From contig NW_003101680.1 in NCBI RefSeq assembly GCF_000003855.2, positions 630,976-694,975 of the forward strand: DNA of 64,000 nt. The letters run 5' to 3'. Below the pieces are notes generated by a model, which worked only from the letters and a program-made list of their open reading frames with translations, made no database searches and had not been told where the DNA came from. Below, piece by piece: positions 11,501 to 23,616 of the stretch. Source of the DNA: Blastomyces gilchristii SLH14081 (Eukaryota > Ascomycota > Eurotiomycetes > Onygenales > Ajellomycetaceae). Both the position numbers and the translations under genes were made by a program. How positions within the stretch are numbered: the first letter of the stretch is position 1; the number at the start of each line of letters is the position of its first letter.

Positions 11501-12470
11501 ATTTTCTCTTTGAAATATTATCTCTAACACTTGTTAGAATAATAGATGTAATAAGCTTCACTCTATTCTTAAGCATTTCATTTGAGACATCTTGACCAGA
11601 ATTTCAATATAGCTCATTCTGTCTTTCAGATTTTAACAGTTTTATGCTTTTTTCAACTGCTTTTCAATCAGCTTTTTCAAAGTTATACTGATTAGAGAGA
11701 AGAGGATTTTCACTCATTTGTTTTTCACTCAGTTCAATATCAAATTGAATAATCTCATGATCTGATCCTGATGTCTCATTTGAATCAATAAACCAGTTTA
11801 TAAGTCTTCTTTTCATTAGATTTTGTGACATGAAGATTAGATCTATAATAGACTTCTATTTCATGCCTTTTCTAAAGAATGTTTGTTGATCAGACTTATT
11901 AACCAAATCTATTGAATGCTCAAAGGTTCATTCAATCAGATTATCAGCTCTCACTGCTCTCTTGCATTCTGAATTTCATCAGAGATGATGTGTATTGAAG
12001 TCTTCTGCAATTATAGAGTTTCTTGATGAAGTTATGTTCAGAAATCCTCTATCAATTGTTCAGATATTGTTATATTCCTTCAATGACTTTTCATTATAGA
12101 TATTTATGAGCTGTATAGTATCAAACTCATTTTCTTTATCTATAATGTCACTCACCAGAATATCAGGGTCAGACATGATATCAAATCTTAGATTAAATTG
12201 ATATCTTGATCTCTTTCTTTCATAGATCACTACTCTTGACTTTATCTCAGACTTTTGAGATAAAAAGCAGTAGTAGCTTGAATGAGAAATGACATATTTT
12301 TGCTCAGCATCAAAATTCGGCTCCTGAAGCAGTATAAAATCAACTTTTTATTCAAATGCAATTTGAAGACAAGAATAAATACAATTTGAGTTTCTATTCA
12401 CATTATTTTGAATAAATGTGATTTTTGAAGAGTTTTTAAACTTTTTTTATTGTTTTTGTTGTATATTCAT
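8508..12470 (-). pseudogene. LINE ORF2 (endonuclease, RT, RNase H), right copy
   Basis: From the ATG at 12470 the minus-strand translation shows the endonuclease motif IIAEDFNAHH near 11985-12015. The reverse transcriptase follows (about 11180-10137), where the catalytic box reads SYVNDISLVYSS with Asn for the first Asp. RNase H follows at about 9479-9000 (GAGIAYTED, FDAELFAIVKA). A C-terminal Cys-rich segment with AMHC-like residues ends at 8508. A very early TAA at codon 8 replaces a Gln codon, and further stops and frame changes follow. The order EN-RT-RNaseH matches Tad1 elements of filamentous fungi. No functional product is possible. Confidence 0.8.
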
Positions 12471-12491
12471 ACTAAGGAAGTAGAGTAGAAT

Positions 12492-14111
12492 CTAATCACT
12501 ATCATCAGATAGTAAATTATAACTGTTCTGAAAAGTAGAAATCTCAACTGCTTGCATTATATCTAGTTTATTATCAGAGTCATTTCTCAATTCTCTAATC
12601 TTAACAGAAGTTTGAGAATTCAAATTCTGTTTACATTTAGCTGGAGAATTGAAGTTTGAAGACTTAGACAGTTGAGAGTTTCTTCTTTTTGAGCTTGCAG
12701 TTGTGAGTTTACTGGCTTGACTATTCTCTTCAGTTCTAGATTTACTCTGAGCTTCATCTTTTCTCCAGTTCTTTTGAGTTCTTGAAGCAAACATACATTC
12801 TTTTGAGCTAGATGCATGTTTTTCTTTGCAATTAGAGCATTTAAGCAGAGTGTGTTGATATATTTCATCTCTTTTTGAGCATGTTTCACATTTATGCTCA
12901 CTAGTTTTGTGATCTCTGGCACAGAATGCACATTTTGAGTCTCTGAAACAGGAGATTGTAAAGTGTTCATATCTTTGACAGTTTGAACACTGTGTTTGAG
13001 CTTTGAGATTCATTCTTGAGTCTTTGTATTCATGAACTCTCATTTTCAAACCTGCTACTCTTACTTCAGAGATCTTTGACTGTTCTATTATCTTTGTATA
13101 TACTAGAACAGAGGCATTTCTTCTGCTTTGTCTGAACTCAATTGAATTTAGTCATACAGACTCCTTTCTCAGTTGAATAGAGTTGTATTCTTCTAATTCA
13201 TTTTTGAGAAGTAGCATTCCTTCTTCACAGTCAAAAATTTCAACTGAAATATCATGAAGAATGAATTTGTCCCACTTTTCATCTCTCTCAGATAGAATTA
13301 TTGTATTTAACAAAGATTCTACTGCTGATTTCCAGAGATTCTCATTCTGAATAAGGAATTCAGCACTGAATTCAGGCATTGTAGTCAGAATGATGGAGTT
13401 TTCAAAGAAGAATGACTTAATTAAAGCTATAACTGGTTTTTGAACTTTAATATCAGTCATTAACTGAGAAAAGAACTGCTGATTGATTTCATTTCTAATT
13501 CTGAAAATAAGGTTTGAGTTTAGCTTATTTCTCTGCAATATGTCCTGATTTGAGACTTTGAGAATAAGTCTTCTATTTCTGAAGATTTGAAGATTTTTCT
13601 CTTTTTGCATTTTTTTCTCTACTCTTCTATCACTAGAAGTATGAGCAGTATTCTTCTCAGTTTTCTCAGAATTTTGAGCAGGTTTTGAGATAGCAGATTT
13701 AGAGACAGCAGGTTTAGAGATAGCAGATTCAGCTGCTTGAGCATATGTTTTCTTCTGATTTAAAGAAGAAGAAGAAGAAGAAGTAGAAAAGAAAGAAGAG
13801 TAAACAGAAGAGTCAGTGATTGTATTAGAAATTTTCAAAGTTTTTTGAACTGTGTTTGAAATTCCAAGTTTGAACTTGATCACTTTCTGTAGTTGTCTAG
13901 CCTGAGCATGAAGAATTAACAGAACTTCTTCATTTATCTCACTCAGACACTGCTTTCTAAGAATTTTACTTGCTTTTTCAAGTTCCTGTATTTCAAGAAC
14001 TTGTTATTTCTCTATTTCTTCTTTCTTTCTTCTCTTCAGAATTTCAATCTCAGGAATAGCATTTGAGAAAGCATCTTTTTCCACATCAACTGAGTGTACT
14101 TTTGAACTCAT
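12492..14111 (-). pseudogene. LINE ORF1 (gag-like, CCHC knuckles), right copy
   Basis: Better preserved ORF1. An N-terminal Lys/Glu-rich helical segment is followed by a Ser-rich linker and a long open stretch of 243 codons (13883-13152). A cysteine-rich C-terminal part of 185 codons (13049-12492) has CSNCQRYEHFTISC, CAFCARDHKTSEHKC and CSNCKEKHASSSKEC, three zinc-knuckle-like arrays. Such proteins bind element RNA in ribonucleoprotein particles. At least two interruptions occur: a TAA near 14005 and a stop or frame break near 13150-13050. Confidence 0.8.
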
Positions 14112-15159
14112 TGTTCTTACTCAATAAAAAGTTAGTCAGACTAATTCAATTGAGATATTTATTAAACTCTTTTGAATTGAAAAGTTGATCAGACTGTTTT
14201 AATTAAGAGGTTTCTAAGTCTGTTTTCAATTGAAAAGTTAATCAGACTATTTCAAAAGAAGAATAGCAGACTTTTGTGTATAAAACACCTGATTTTTTTC
14301 ACACTAGTTCAGTAACTAGATTAGATTTTTGAAGAGAATCTAATAAACTAAAATTGATTTTTAAGATAAATCAATAAAATCTTTACAATCTCTTTCTTGG
14401 GATACAGTGAGGAAAAGTGTGATATCAATTGATAGTAAATCAGATGATATGACAGTTTTTGAGAGAAAAACTGACAAAAAATAAATCAATTTTTTGCAGA
14501 GAAATTGATTAAAACTATTCAATTTTATTCTAAATTATTCAATTCTCCTCACACAACAAGTGTGCAACTCAAATCAGTTAATAAAGAGTGTAAAAAAGAA
14601 TTAAGTATTAATGAAAGCTCTTCAGTCACTGAAAAAGTAATTCTTACTTAAAAGAATATGAAATTATGACAGAAAACAACTCTGTTTTTAATTCTTTATA
14701 AGAATATTGTGTAAAACCCAGAGAAAAACACCTTACTTTTTCAAGAGAAGTAAAAAACTATTTCTAAGATCTTTTTTTTTTTGCATTAACTGCTGCAGAA
14801 GAATGAGATAGAAACTGCTAAGATATACACTACTGTATACTCTCTATCAAGACTTTCTCTCTTCAGAGTCTTGATATTATAGAGAATATAAGTCTGTTTC
14901 TATATGATAATGTAAATATTGCCAGCGGGATGTAGAGGAACTGGTTATTTATATCTCAAAATAGAAGACTTTGTCAATGATTATATCAATATAGAGTTAA
15001 TTCTCAAATTCAATAGAAACCTAGTGTTGCTGTTCTCAATCCCTTGCAGAATCTATTGAATATTGAGGTATTAAAACTAGATTTAATATATCTCACTGTG
15101 CAGGGATCAAAGGCTCAGTCAGACCTTGGGGTATACTGATTTTATAGTTGTTGATGTGC

Positions 15160-15643
15160 TGTTGACTCGTTGTCCATTGATTATGTGCTTGATATTATCG
15201 CTGAGGTATCTTTTTGTATTTTTCTGCCGGGGATGGGCCAGATTGGGAAGGGCGGTACGAGGGTGGGACTTGGCGTTGGTGTTTTGGAACATCAAAGATG
15301 GACAGGGTTTTCGCGGAGGTCGCTCCTCAGATATCTCCACAACTACAGATCGGGGATCTTCCAAAATCGAGAAGATTGGTGCATACGGCTAGGTCTCTTC
15401 ACCTTACAATTTGTATGGCAATTTGGCCCGGGGTTGTGGTGTGGTAGGGGAGAATGGGGGATAATCCCACGCAGGAGTTCCGAACGACGTCTGGTTCACA
15501 TTTGGCTGGATAACTCCACCACCACACGGGATATGCGGTCGGCGATGGGGTCAGAATGCTCGTATGATCGAGGGCTTTTCGATGGATCTATCGGCGGGTT
15601 CTTATTCGAAAAATCGAGCGAGTTCGTGGTGGAGCGGTTTTTG
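15160..15643 (-). promoter_or_regulatory. GC-rich 5' region of the full-length LINE
   Basis: About 480 bp rich in CpG, roughly 96 percent identical by eye to 4330-4808, embedded in AT-rich sequence. It is the 5' untranslated region in element orientation and the expected site of the internal promoter. Antisense open frames (15170-15658) are shared with the left copy, but no protein family is recognised. Confidence 0.55.
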
Positions 15644-15656
15644 ATGTTAAGACAGT
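15644..15656. repeat. 13-bp target-site duplication, right side of full-length LINE
   Basis: Second copy of atgttaagacagt, matching 8128-8140. Gypsy B sequence continues directly after it. Confidence 0.9.
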
Positions 15657-17895
15657 AGTTGTGACTATCTAGAACTTCTATCACTTTATACCTGATATGA
15701 CAGTAATCTAGTGTATGAGATAAATGTGTGATTTGTATATTCTTAAGATTTAATTATATCAGATCTTCTATCTTATATTGTTCTGTGAAGTCTCAGTGAA
15801 TATTAATTCAGTTCTCTTAATCTTGTTTCACAGTTATCATGAAGACCTCTGCTTAATCACAGATATCTCAGAGCTTTATTACTATATTATCAGTAATCTG
15901 AATCAAACTGCAGAGATTCAGTGTAAACTGTATAATCTCTAGAAGCTTTAACACTTTCATGTAATATCTGTATATAAGAAAGAACAGACTTATATCTGTT
16001 GAAATAGCATCTCAACTGTTAATAGTGATCTCTGTGTGTAGAAGAAGATTATATCAATTATCTTATAAGTAATTACAGAACTTATAAAGATAATTCTTTA
16101 TAGTCTGAATTATTTATTCTGATGCATTATCAGTCTCAGAGTGATAGACAGTTAACAGACAGTATATAATCTTAAGAACTTGATAGATTCTAGTTCAGAG
16201 AGTACTTACAAACTGACAGCTCTGATTTAATACTATGAATCTCAGTAATTTATACATCTGATAGAACAGGCTCTATAGAAAAGTTTCAGTAACTTGTTCA
16301 GTATTTATCTTATCACAAGATTTCAATATTATATCTTTACTTAATTAATTCATGATGATCAGAATGTTTCTACAACTCTTACTCTTAGATAGATTAATAG
16401 TAAAGTTAATTACTATATCTTATCAGATTCTATCAGAAATATTAAGTGATTTCAGTAGATCTTTTCTACAGTTCTTTTATAAGATAATGAAAGAACAGTA
16501 GTTACAGTTTCAGACAAAGTATCTGATACTGTTTAATATCTCAGATTAATAGAACTCTTAGAAGATCATTCTATACAGTTATTCACAGTCTGAATAATCA
16601 GTTATATATAAATTATACATCTCTTGCATTATCTGAGTGTGTAAGAGTTCAGAGTGAGAGACTCAGTATCATTCACAGAATTATAGAGTGTTATTATCAT
16701 TAATTAAATATTCTGAGATGTCAGTTCTTACATGTAATTCTGAGAGAAATTAGAATGCTTCTTATCATACTGCTTCAGTGAGTACTTGAAGAAGTTCATT
16801 AGTTTAAGCTGCTGTATGTCATAGCTTATCTAATATAGATTCAGAAGAAGTTGAGATATCAGTGACAGTTCTAGTCAGAGAAGCATGTATAGTGCTGTGA
16901 GCTGTTTCATCTTGATTAACTAGTATCTTCAGATTCAAGAGTCAGTGCTTTTAATTCATTCAGTGAGTATCTGTTACATCAGATAATATATTCTGCTCTT
17001 ATTATAAGAGAGCATCTGTCATTGAGTTCTGACTGTCAGAACAGTAGTGTATTATAAAATAAAAGCAGCTTAAGAACTCAGATCATTGTATCTGTTATTC
17101 AGTAAGTTTATAAGTAGTGATAAAGTATTTGAGATTCTTATAATCTGTGACTATCTCAAATTCAGAGATACTTCAGAGTTCAGAGTCCCATTCTTCTAAA
17201 CAGTGTATAATTGTGAGAAGTTTCTTATTATAGATCTCATAATTGCATTCAGTGAGACTCAGTTTCTTAAATATGAAAATATATGATTGTAGAACATCTT
17301 CATTATTATATTATAATATCACTTCTTCTATCACATAGTCAGAGAAATCAGCTTCAATAACTGTCTCATGATCAGAATCAAATATTATTAGAAGAGAGAT
17401 ATTAATGAACATTTTCTTTATCTGTGTAAATGCAGCTTCAGTGTCTGCTGATCATTGAAATACTGAGTCTTTCTTAGTAAGATCTGTAAGTGATCTTACA
17501 ATATCTGAGAAGTTTCATATAAATCACTGATAGAAGTTAGTAAATTCAATGAAGCTTTATACATCTTTTACAGTACACAGAGCTTTTCATTCAAGAATAG
17601 CAGAGACTTTCTCAGAATTCATTCAAATTCCCTTGTCAGCTTCTATAATAAAACTCAGATACTTGATACTCTTGACTTTAAAATCATACTTATCAATATC
17701 TATCAGTAGTTCTACTTCTCATAGTCATTATAATATCTTTCACACATATTCTTGATATTCTTTTCTGAATTCATTGATGAAGATGAGAATGTCATCTAGA
17801 TAAGCAGATGCAAACTCATCAAGAAAATCTCAGAGTGCTCAGTTGATATACTTCTGAAATGTACTAAGAGTATTAGTCAGTTCAAAGAGTGTGAC
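15657..17895 (-). mobile_element. Gypsy element B, integrase to reverse transcriptase part
   Basis: Aligns by eye along its length with 18516-20739 of gypsy A. Minus-strand reading gives degenerate integrase sequence and, at about 17770-17820, the reverse transcriptase box SAYLDDILIF with both catalytic Asp residues kept. It stops at 17895 against the LTR of gypsy A. B sequence reappears at 23617, but about 353 bp present in A (20740-21092) are missing between the two B pieces. Confidence 0.8.
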
Positions 17896-18204
17896 TGTAA
17901 GAGGTTTATGCTAAATAGATTGATATTATATTGATAGATCTTATATAACAAAGATAAAAATGTTAGAGAAGAAAAGAAAGAGAAAGTGTGAGAATTGATG
18001 ATTGAGATGAATATTTATACGCATATGTAATGGTGTACGCAGTGGAGCTTCGGGGTGGAAGAATATACACACGTTCATAGTGACTGAGGATCAGTGATTG
18101 AGAATGACTGAGAATTGAAGTGTATATATTTGAGAATGAAGTGATTGAAATCTGTGAAGTGTAATGAAATAGTTTATATGATTGATTAAGTGCAGCCTGT
18201 CACA
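17896..18204 (-). repeat. Gypsy A LTR (left, 3' LTR in element orientation)
   Basis: About 309 bp, starting tgtaagagg and ending gtcaca (TG...CA ends). It matches the LTRs at 23253-23616 and 25807-26115. It contains CpG-bearing stretches (18010-18060) less decayed than the internal region. Confidence 0.75.
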
Positions 18205-18549
18205 TTAGTCTTCTCTTTTCAAAAGCAGTTCTCATCAGTCAAGAGCTGCTGTTTTAGATAATGTGAAACTCAGAGTTCAGATCAGTTGATTATAGCTAAC
18301 TCATTTCATAAGATATTATCAGCTGCAGCCGCAGAGTCTCTCATTGAGAATATTCTTAATCTCTCACTCAAGCTCATTATCTTCTTCTATGATACCTGAT
18401 AACTGTCAGTCAGAAGTCAGTTAAGAAGAGAACAGATCAGTGACAGTGTGACAGAGTAAGCTTGTGTAAAATACATCATGAATCTCTGATAATATGTCAA
18501 GACAGTAGTTATAACTATCTAGAACTTCTATCACTTTATACTTGATATG

Positions 18550-21500
18550 ACAGTAATCTAGTGTATGAGATGAATGTGTGATTTATATATTCTTAAGATT
18601 CAATCATATCAGATCTTCTATCTTATATTATTTGACAGAATCTCAGTGAACATTGATTTGATTCTCTTGATCTTGTTTCACAGTTGTTATAAAGACCTCT
18701 ACTCAATCTCAGATATTTTGAAGCTTTATTACTATATTATCAGTGATCTGAATTAGACTGTGAGAGTTCAGTGTGAACTGTGTAATCTCTAGAAGATTCA
18801 ACACTTTCATATAATATTCATGTATAAGAAAGAATGAGCTTATATCTGTTGAAACAGTATCTTGATCATTGATAGCAATCTCTGTATATAGAAGAAGATT
18901 ATATCAATCATCTTATAAGTGATTACAGAACTTACAGAGATAATTCTTCACAGTCTGAATTATTCATTCTGATATATCATCAGTCTCAGAGTGATAGACA
19001 GTTGATAGATAGTATATAATCTTGAGAACTTGACAGATTCTTGTTTAGAGAGTACTCATGAATGAACAGTCTTAATCTGATACTATAGATCTCAGTAATT
19101 CATATATCTGATAGAATAGACTTTATAGAAAAGCTTCAGTAACTTGTTCAGTATTCATCTTATTACAAGATTTCAATATTATATCTTTACTCAGTTAATT
19201 TATAATAATCAGAATGTTTCTACAATTGTTACTCTTAGATAGATTAATAGCAAAGCCAATTACTACATCTTATCAGATTCTATCAGAGATATTAAGAGAT
19301 TTTAATAGATCTTTTCTACAGTTCTTTCATAAGATAATAAAAGAATAGTAATTGCAGTTTTAGATGAAGCATCTGATGCTGTTTAATATCTCAGATCAGT
19401 AGAACTTTCAGAAGATCATTCTATACAGTTATTTACAGTCTGAATGACTGATTATATATAAATCATGCATCTCTTGCATTATTCAAGTGTGTAAGAGTTC
19501 AGAGTGAGAGACTCAGTATCATTCACAGAATTATAGAGTATTATTATCATCAATTGAATATTCTGAGATATCAGTTCTTATATGTAGTTCTGAGGAAAAT
19601 CAGAGAACTTCTTAATATACTGCTTCAGTGAGAGTCTGAAGAAGTTCATTCATCTGAGCTGCTGTATATCACAGTTCATTCAGTGTAGAGAAAGTAAAGA
19701 TATCAATAGCAGTTCTAACTGAAGAAGTATGTATAGTGTTATAAACTGTTCTATCTTAATCAACTAGTATCTTCAGATTTAAGAGTCAGTGCTCTTAATT
19801 CATTCAGTGAGTATCTGTTACATCAGATAATATATCTTACTCTCATTATAAGAGAGCATCTATCATCAAGTTCTGACTGCTAGAACAGTAGTATATTGTA
19901 AAATAAAAGCAGCTTAAGAACTCAGATTATCATATCTATCATTCAGTAAGTTTACAGATAGTTATAAAGTATTTGAGATTCTTATAATCTATGACTATCT
20001 CAAATTCAGAGACACTTTGAAGTTCAGAGTTCTATTCTTCTAAACAGTGTACAATTGTAAGAAGTTTCTTATCATAGATCTTATAATTGCATTCAGTGAG
20101 ACTCAGTTTCTTAGATATAAAGATATATAATTATAGAACATCTTTATTATTATATTATAATATCACTTCTTCTATTATATAGTCAGAGAAATCAGCTTTA
20201 ATAACTATCTTATAATCAGAATCAAATATTATCAGCAGAGAAGTATTAATGAACATCTTCTTCATCTGTATAAATACAGCTTCAGTGTCTATTAATCATT
20301 GAAATACTGAGTCTTTCTTAGTAAGATCTGTAAGTGATCTCATGATATCTGAGAAGTTTTATATAAATCACTGATAGAAGTTAGCAAATCTGATGAAGCT
20401 TTATACATTCTTCACAGTACATAGAGCTTCTCATTCAAGAATGGCAGAGACTTTCTCAGAATTCATTTGAATTCCCTTATCAGCTTCTATAATAAAACTC
20501 AGATACTTGATACTCTTGACTTTAAAATCACACTTATCAATATCTATCAGTAGTTCTACTTCTTATAGTCATTATAATATCTTTTACACATATTCTTGAT
20601 ATTCTTTTCTGAATTCATTAGTGAAGATGAGAATGTCATCTAAATAAGCAGATATAAACTTATTAAGAAAATCTTGAAGTACTCAGTTGATATACTTCTG
20701 AAATGTACTGAGAGTGTTAGCTAGTTTAAAGAGTGTGACTATTCATTCAAAGAGATTATAACATGTTCAGAATGCTGTAAGTCATTCATCTTCTTTAGTG
20801 ATACAAATCTTATGAAACATGATGATAATATCTAGTTTTATAAATCATTGAGCTCACCTGATCTGTGCTAGGATTTTATTGATAAGAGATAAGAGATATT
20901 GATCTTTCTTTATCAATCTGTTCAGACCTTGATAATTTACACAGAATCAGAGTTCTTTATCTGATTTCTTTGCAAAGAGAATAGAGGCTGCAGTGAAAGA
21001 GTTGCTAATGTATATGAATTCTTTATTTAACAGATTATTGAGTGTCTTTTGAAGAAGAAGAAGTTCATCTCAGAACATATTATAAAGAGAGTCTTATAAT
21101 AATTTGAGATTCTTATCATTCTTTTTCTCTAACTTGATACTGTGATTCACTTCAGAATCTTGTAAGAGAGATATATTTATAATATTATCTTATCAGAAGA
21201 TATCTAGATATTCATGATATTATTAAGAAAGTTTTGTATGAGAATCTGTTATTATAATACAGAATAACTTTTCTAGAGTCTTTTTGATATCAGTCAGACT
21301 GATGAAATAGATTGATATATAATTCTACTATCAGTGAATTTATTAATAACTCTATCAGTGATTTTAATAATGACTTCTTTTTCAGAGTATTTTGTACACA
21401 TTGACAGAGATCTGTGTCAGATTCATAATCTTATAAATGTCATCTTTATGAACTCTATCATTATTAGAGAATATCAAGCTTCTGTTTTAAGTATTTAATA

Positions 21501-23100
21501 AGATGTCTTATTCAGATAGTCAGACAAGTTCTAATATAAAATTATAATCAAGATTATTAACTTTGTATGTGTAGACATCTTCATATTAATGTTCTCTCAC
21601 ATCTATGATCAGCTTCATTATATAATGAGTATAAACATCTTTCAGATCATCAAATTCTGTGAGAAGTTGAGATTTAGATAAAGAAATACACTGAAGATTA
21701 TAATATCTTACAACTGAAGATTTTATCATTGCATAGTAATATAGACTGCTGTCTATCATAATCTTCATATTATACATGTTATTAATCACAGTAGATACAA
21801 GAATTGCATTTATTATTATTTTCTCTTTAAATTGTTATTATCTGATCTCTTCAAGCTTCTGTTTACAAATTTGAACAGAAACTAATCTTTTCTCTGTTTC
21901 ACTGAAACATTCTCATAGTTATTCTCTGAATCTTTCTCTAATATAATGTGATTGACATGGACAGGTGCTGATCTTTCTCTCAAGTGTGAAGATATATAGA
22001 TTGATCAGCAGTTGAAAGCAATGTGTTCTGATCAGTTACAGTTGATATACACTTTATATTGATGTTGATCAGTGACTTCTTCAGAAGTGATCTCAGAGAC
22101 TCAGAAGCCTGTTTGAATAGCAGAGACTCTTGCTTATATATAGATATTTAAGTCTACTCAATTCATAACATCTGTATTATTGTTATTTCTCAGTGTGAGT
22201 GTATGAGTTACTGAGATATAATATCTTCTGTCACTGTTCTGTATATTCTTAAGCTTGATAAGACAGTCATTCATTGTCTGAAGCTGTGTGCAGAAGTCTT
22301 CATAAGTCTGGTCTTCATCTATATTTATAAGAGTCTGTAAGAGTTCAAAAGTTAATATCTTCTTGAGCATGCTAATCTTCATTTAATTCTCTCAAGATTG
22401 ATCATCTGCTTCTAGAATCTTGATATTGAAGTCAGGAATGAATGTTGTAAGAGAAGTGTTTCTCTGTTAAGTACTCTGTAATCAATCTAATGCTTTCTGT
22501 TGTATGACAGTGTCTCAGAACAGAATATCAAGATATTTTATAATATTGTCAGATATTCATAACACTGGTTTACATGCTTTTATTTATGAATGAAACTTCT
22601 GTTTTACATGATCTTTCAATTATTCATTAATATATTAATCTTGATTAATTAATAAATTAATGATATCTTCATCTACACTCAGTTTTGTAAGCATTTTCAT
22701 TCTTCATAATGAGTAGAGAGTGAGATTGAAAGTATTGAAATATGTGAAAGTATCTAAGTGTTCTTTCAGCACTTTTGTATTCAGTTCTGTAGATGTTGAA
22801 ATCACATGAGTTAATTATTAAATCTCTTCATATTAAAGTTGTTGAGTTGCATGCATGTCTGCTATCTATTACTGTTATAATTTCAATATTACTCAGAGTC
22901 ACTGTGATATCATATCTATACTCATGTTCAAGAGTTTCATATTCTTGTTAGATATGATTATATCAATTATTGAATATGTAATTATATTCTTATATATCTG
23001 AGTGTCAGAACTCTCAGATCTTTCACTGATATTCTCTTATAAAATCTTATTCTCTTCATAAGATCTTGTTACAAGGCCAGAGTGACTGATGAGTAAGCTT
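18550..23100 (-). pseudogene. Gypsy A gag-pol remnant
   Basis: Landmarks in minus-strand conceptual translation: a gag segment at 22158-22382 (LTFELLQTLIN...DEDQTYEDFCTQL-like spacing); FAKKSDKEL...FCVNYQGLN near 20990-20930, matching the gypsy reverse transcriptase N-terminus; LDIIIMFHKICI near 20850-20810; and AYLDDILIFT near 20660-20625 with an intact Y-L-D-D catalytic box. The integrase region further left is too degraded for a confident catalytic triad. Stops occur every few dozen codons. It would have encoded the polyprotein for reverse transcription and integration. Confidence 0.7.
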
Positions 23101-23252
23101 CTATCTGAGAACTCAGTGTCTGCTTAACTGTGTTTTCTCTTTCTTATATATTGTTACATGTTTGAATATCTCTCAATGAATAATTGTTTCTGATGAGAAG
23201 ATGATGCATGAATAATTATTTTCTAATAAGAAGATAATAAATGTTTTTACAG

Positions 23253-23616
23253 TATAAGAGGCCTATACTGAATAGATTAATATTATATTGATAGGTCTTA
23301 TAGAATAAAGGTAAAAACATTGAAGAAGAAAAGAAAGAGAAAGTGTGAGAATCAGTGATTGAGTTGAATATTTATACATGTATGTGATGGTGTACGCGGT
23401 GAAGCTTCAGAGTGGAAGAATATACACGCGTTTGTAGTGGCTGAGGATCAGCAATTGAGAATGACTGAGAATCAGAGCATACACATTCATGGCGGCTGAG
23501 GATTGGTGATTGAGAATGGCTGAGAATCGGAGTGTACACATTCAAGAATGAAGTGGTTGAAATCTGTGAAGTGTAACGGAATAGTCTATATAATTGATCA
23601 GGCGCAGCCCGCCACA
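23253..23616 (-). repeat. Gypsy LTR (right LTR of A) with internal duplication
   Basis: About 364 bp, beginning tataagagg (TG changed to TA) and ending gccaca. It is longer than the other LTRs because a unit of about 57 bp (ggctgaggat...gagaatggctgagaatc) is present twice, around 23430-23545. Several CpGs survive. Confidence 0.7.

Larger units (their letters stand above)
8141..15643 (-). mobile_element. Full-length Tad1-like LINE inserted in gypsy B
   Basis: A 7.5 kb element in minus orientation. In element order it has a GC-rich 5' region (15643-15160), an AT-rich leader, ORF1 (14111-12492), ORF2 with endonuclease, reverse transcriptase and RNase H (12470-8508), a 3' region with two stem-loops, and an (AAT)n tail at 8141-8153. 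The 13-bp duplication atgttaagacagt flanks both ends. It inserted into the integrase-side half of gypsy B, so it is younger than B. Stops and frame breaks make it inactive, but open stretches up to 243 codons survive, so decay is moderate. Confidence 0.9.
17896..23616 (-). mobile_element. Ty3/gypsy retrotransposon A nested in gypsy B
   Basis: A 5.7 kb element with LTR-like ends (17896-18204 and 23253-23616) and internal gag-pol in minus orientation. Gag lies on the right (about 23,100-21,900, with a decayed CCHC knuckle ending SEHIAFNC near 22,020). Then come protease, reverse transcriptase (about 21,000-20,500), RNase H and integrase (to about 18,550). All frames are shattered. The flanks differ (gtgac left, cttat right), so no clean 5-bp duplication supports a simple insertion. 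Confidence 0.75.
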
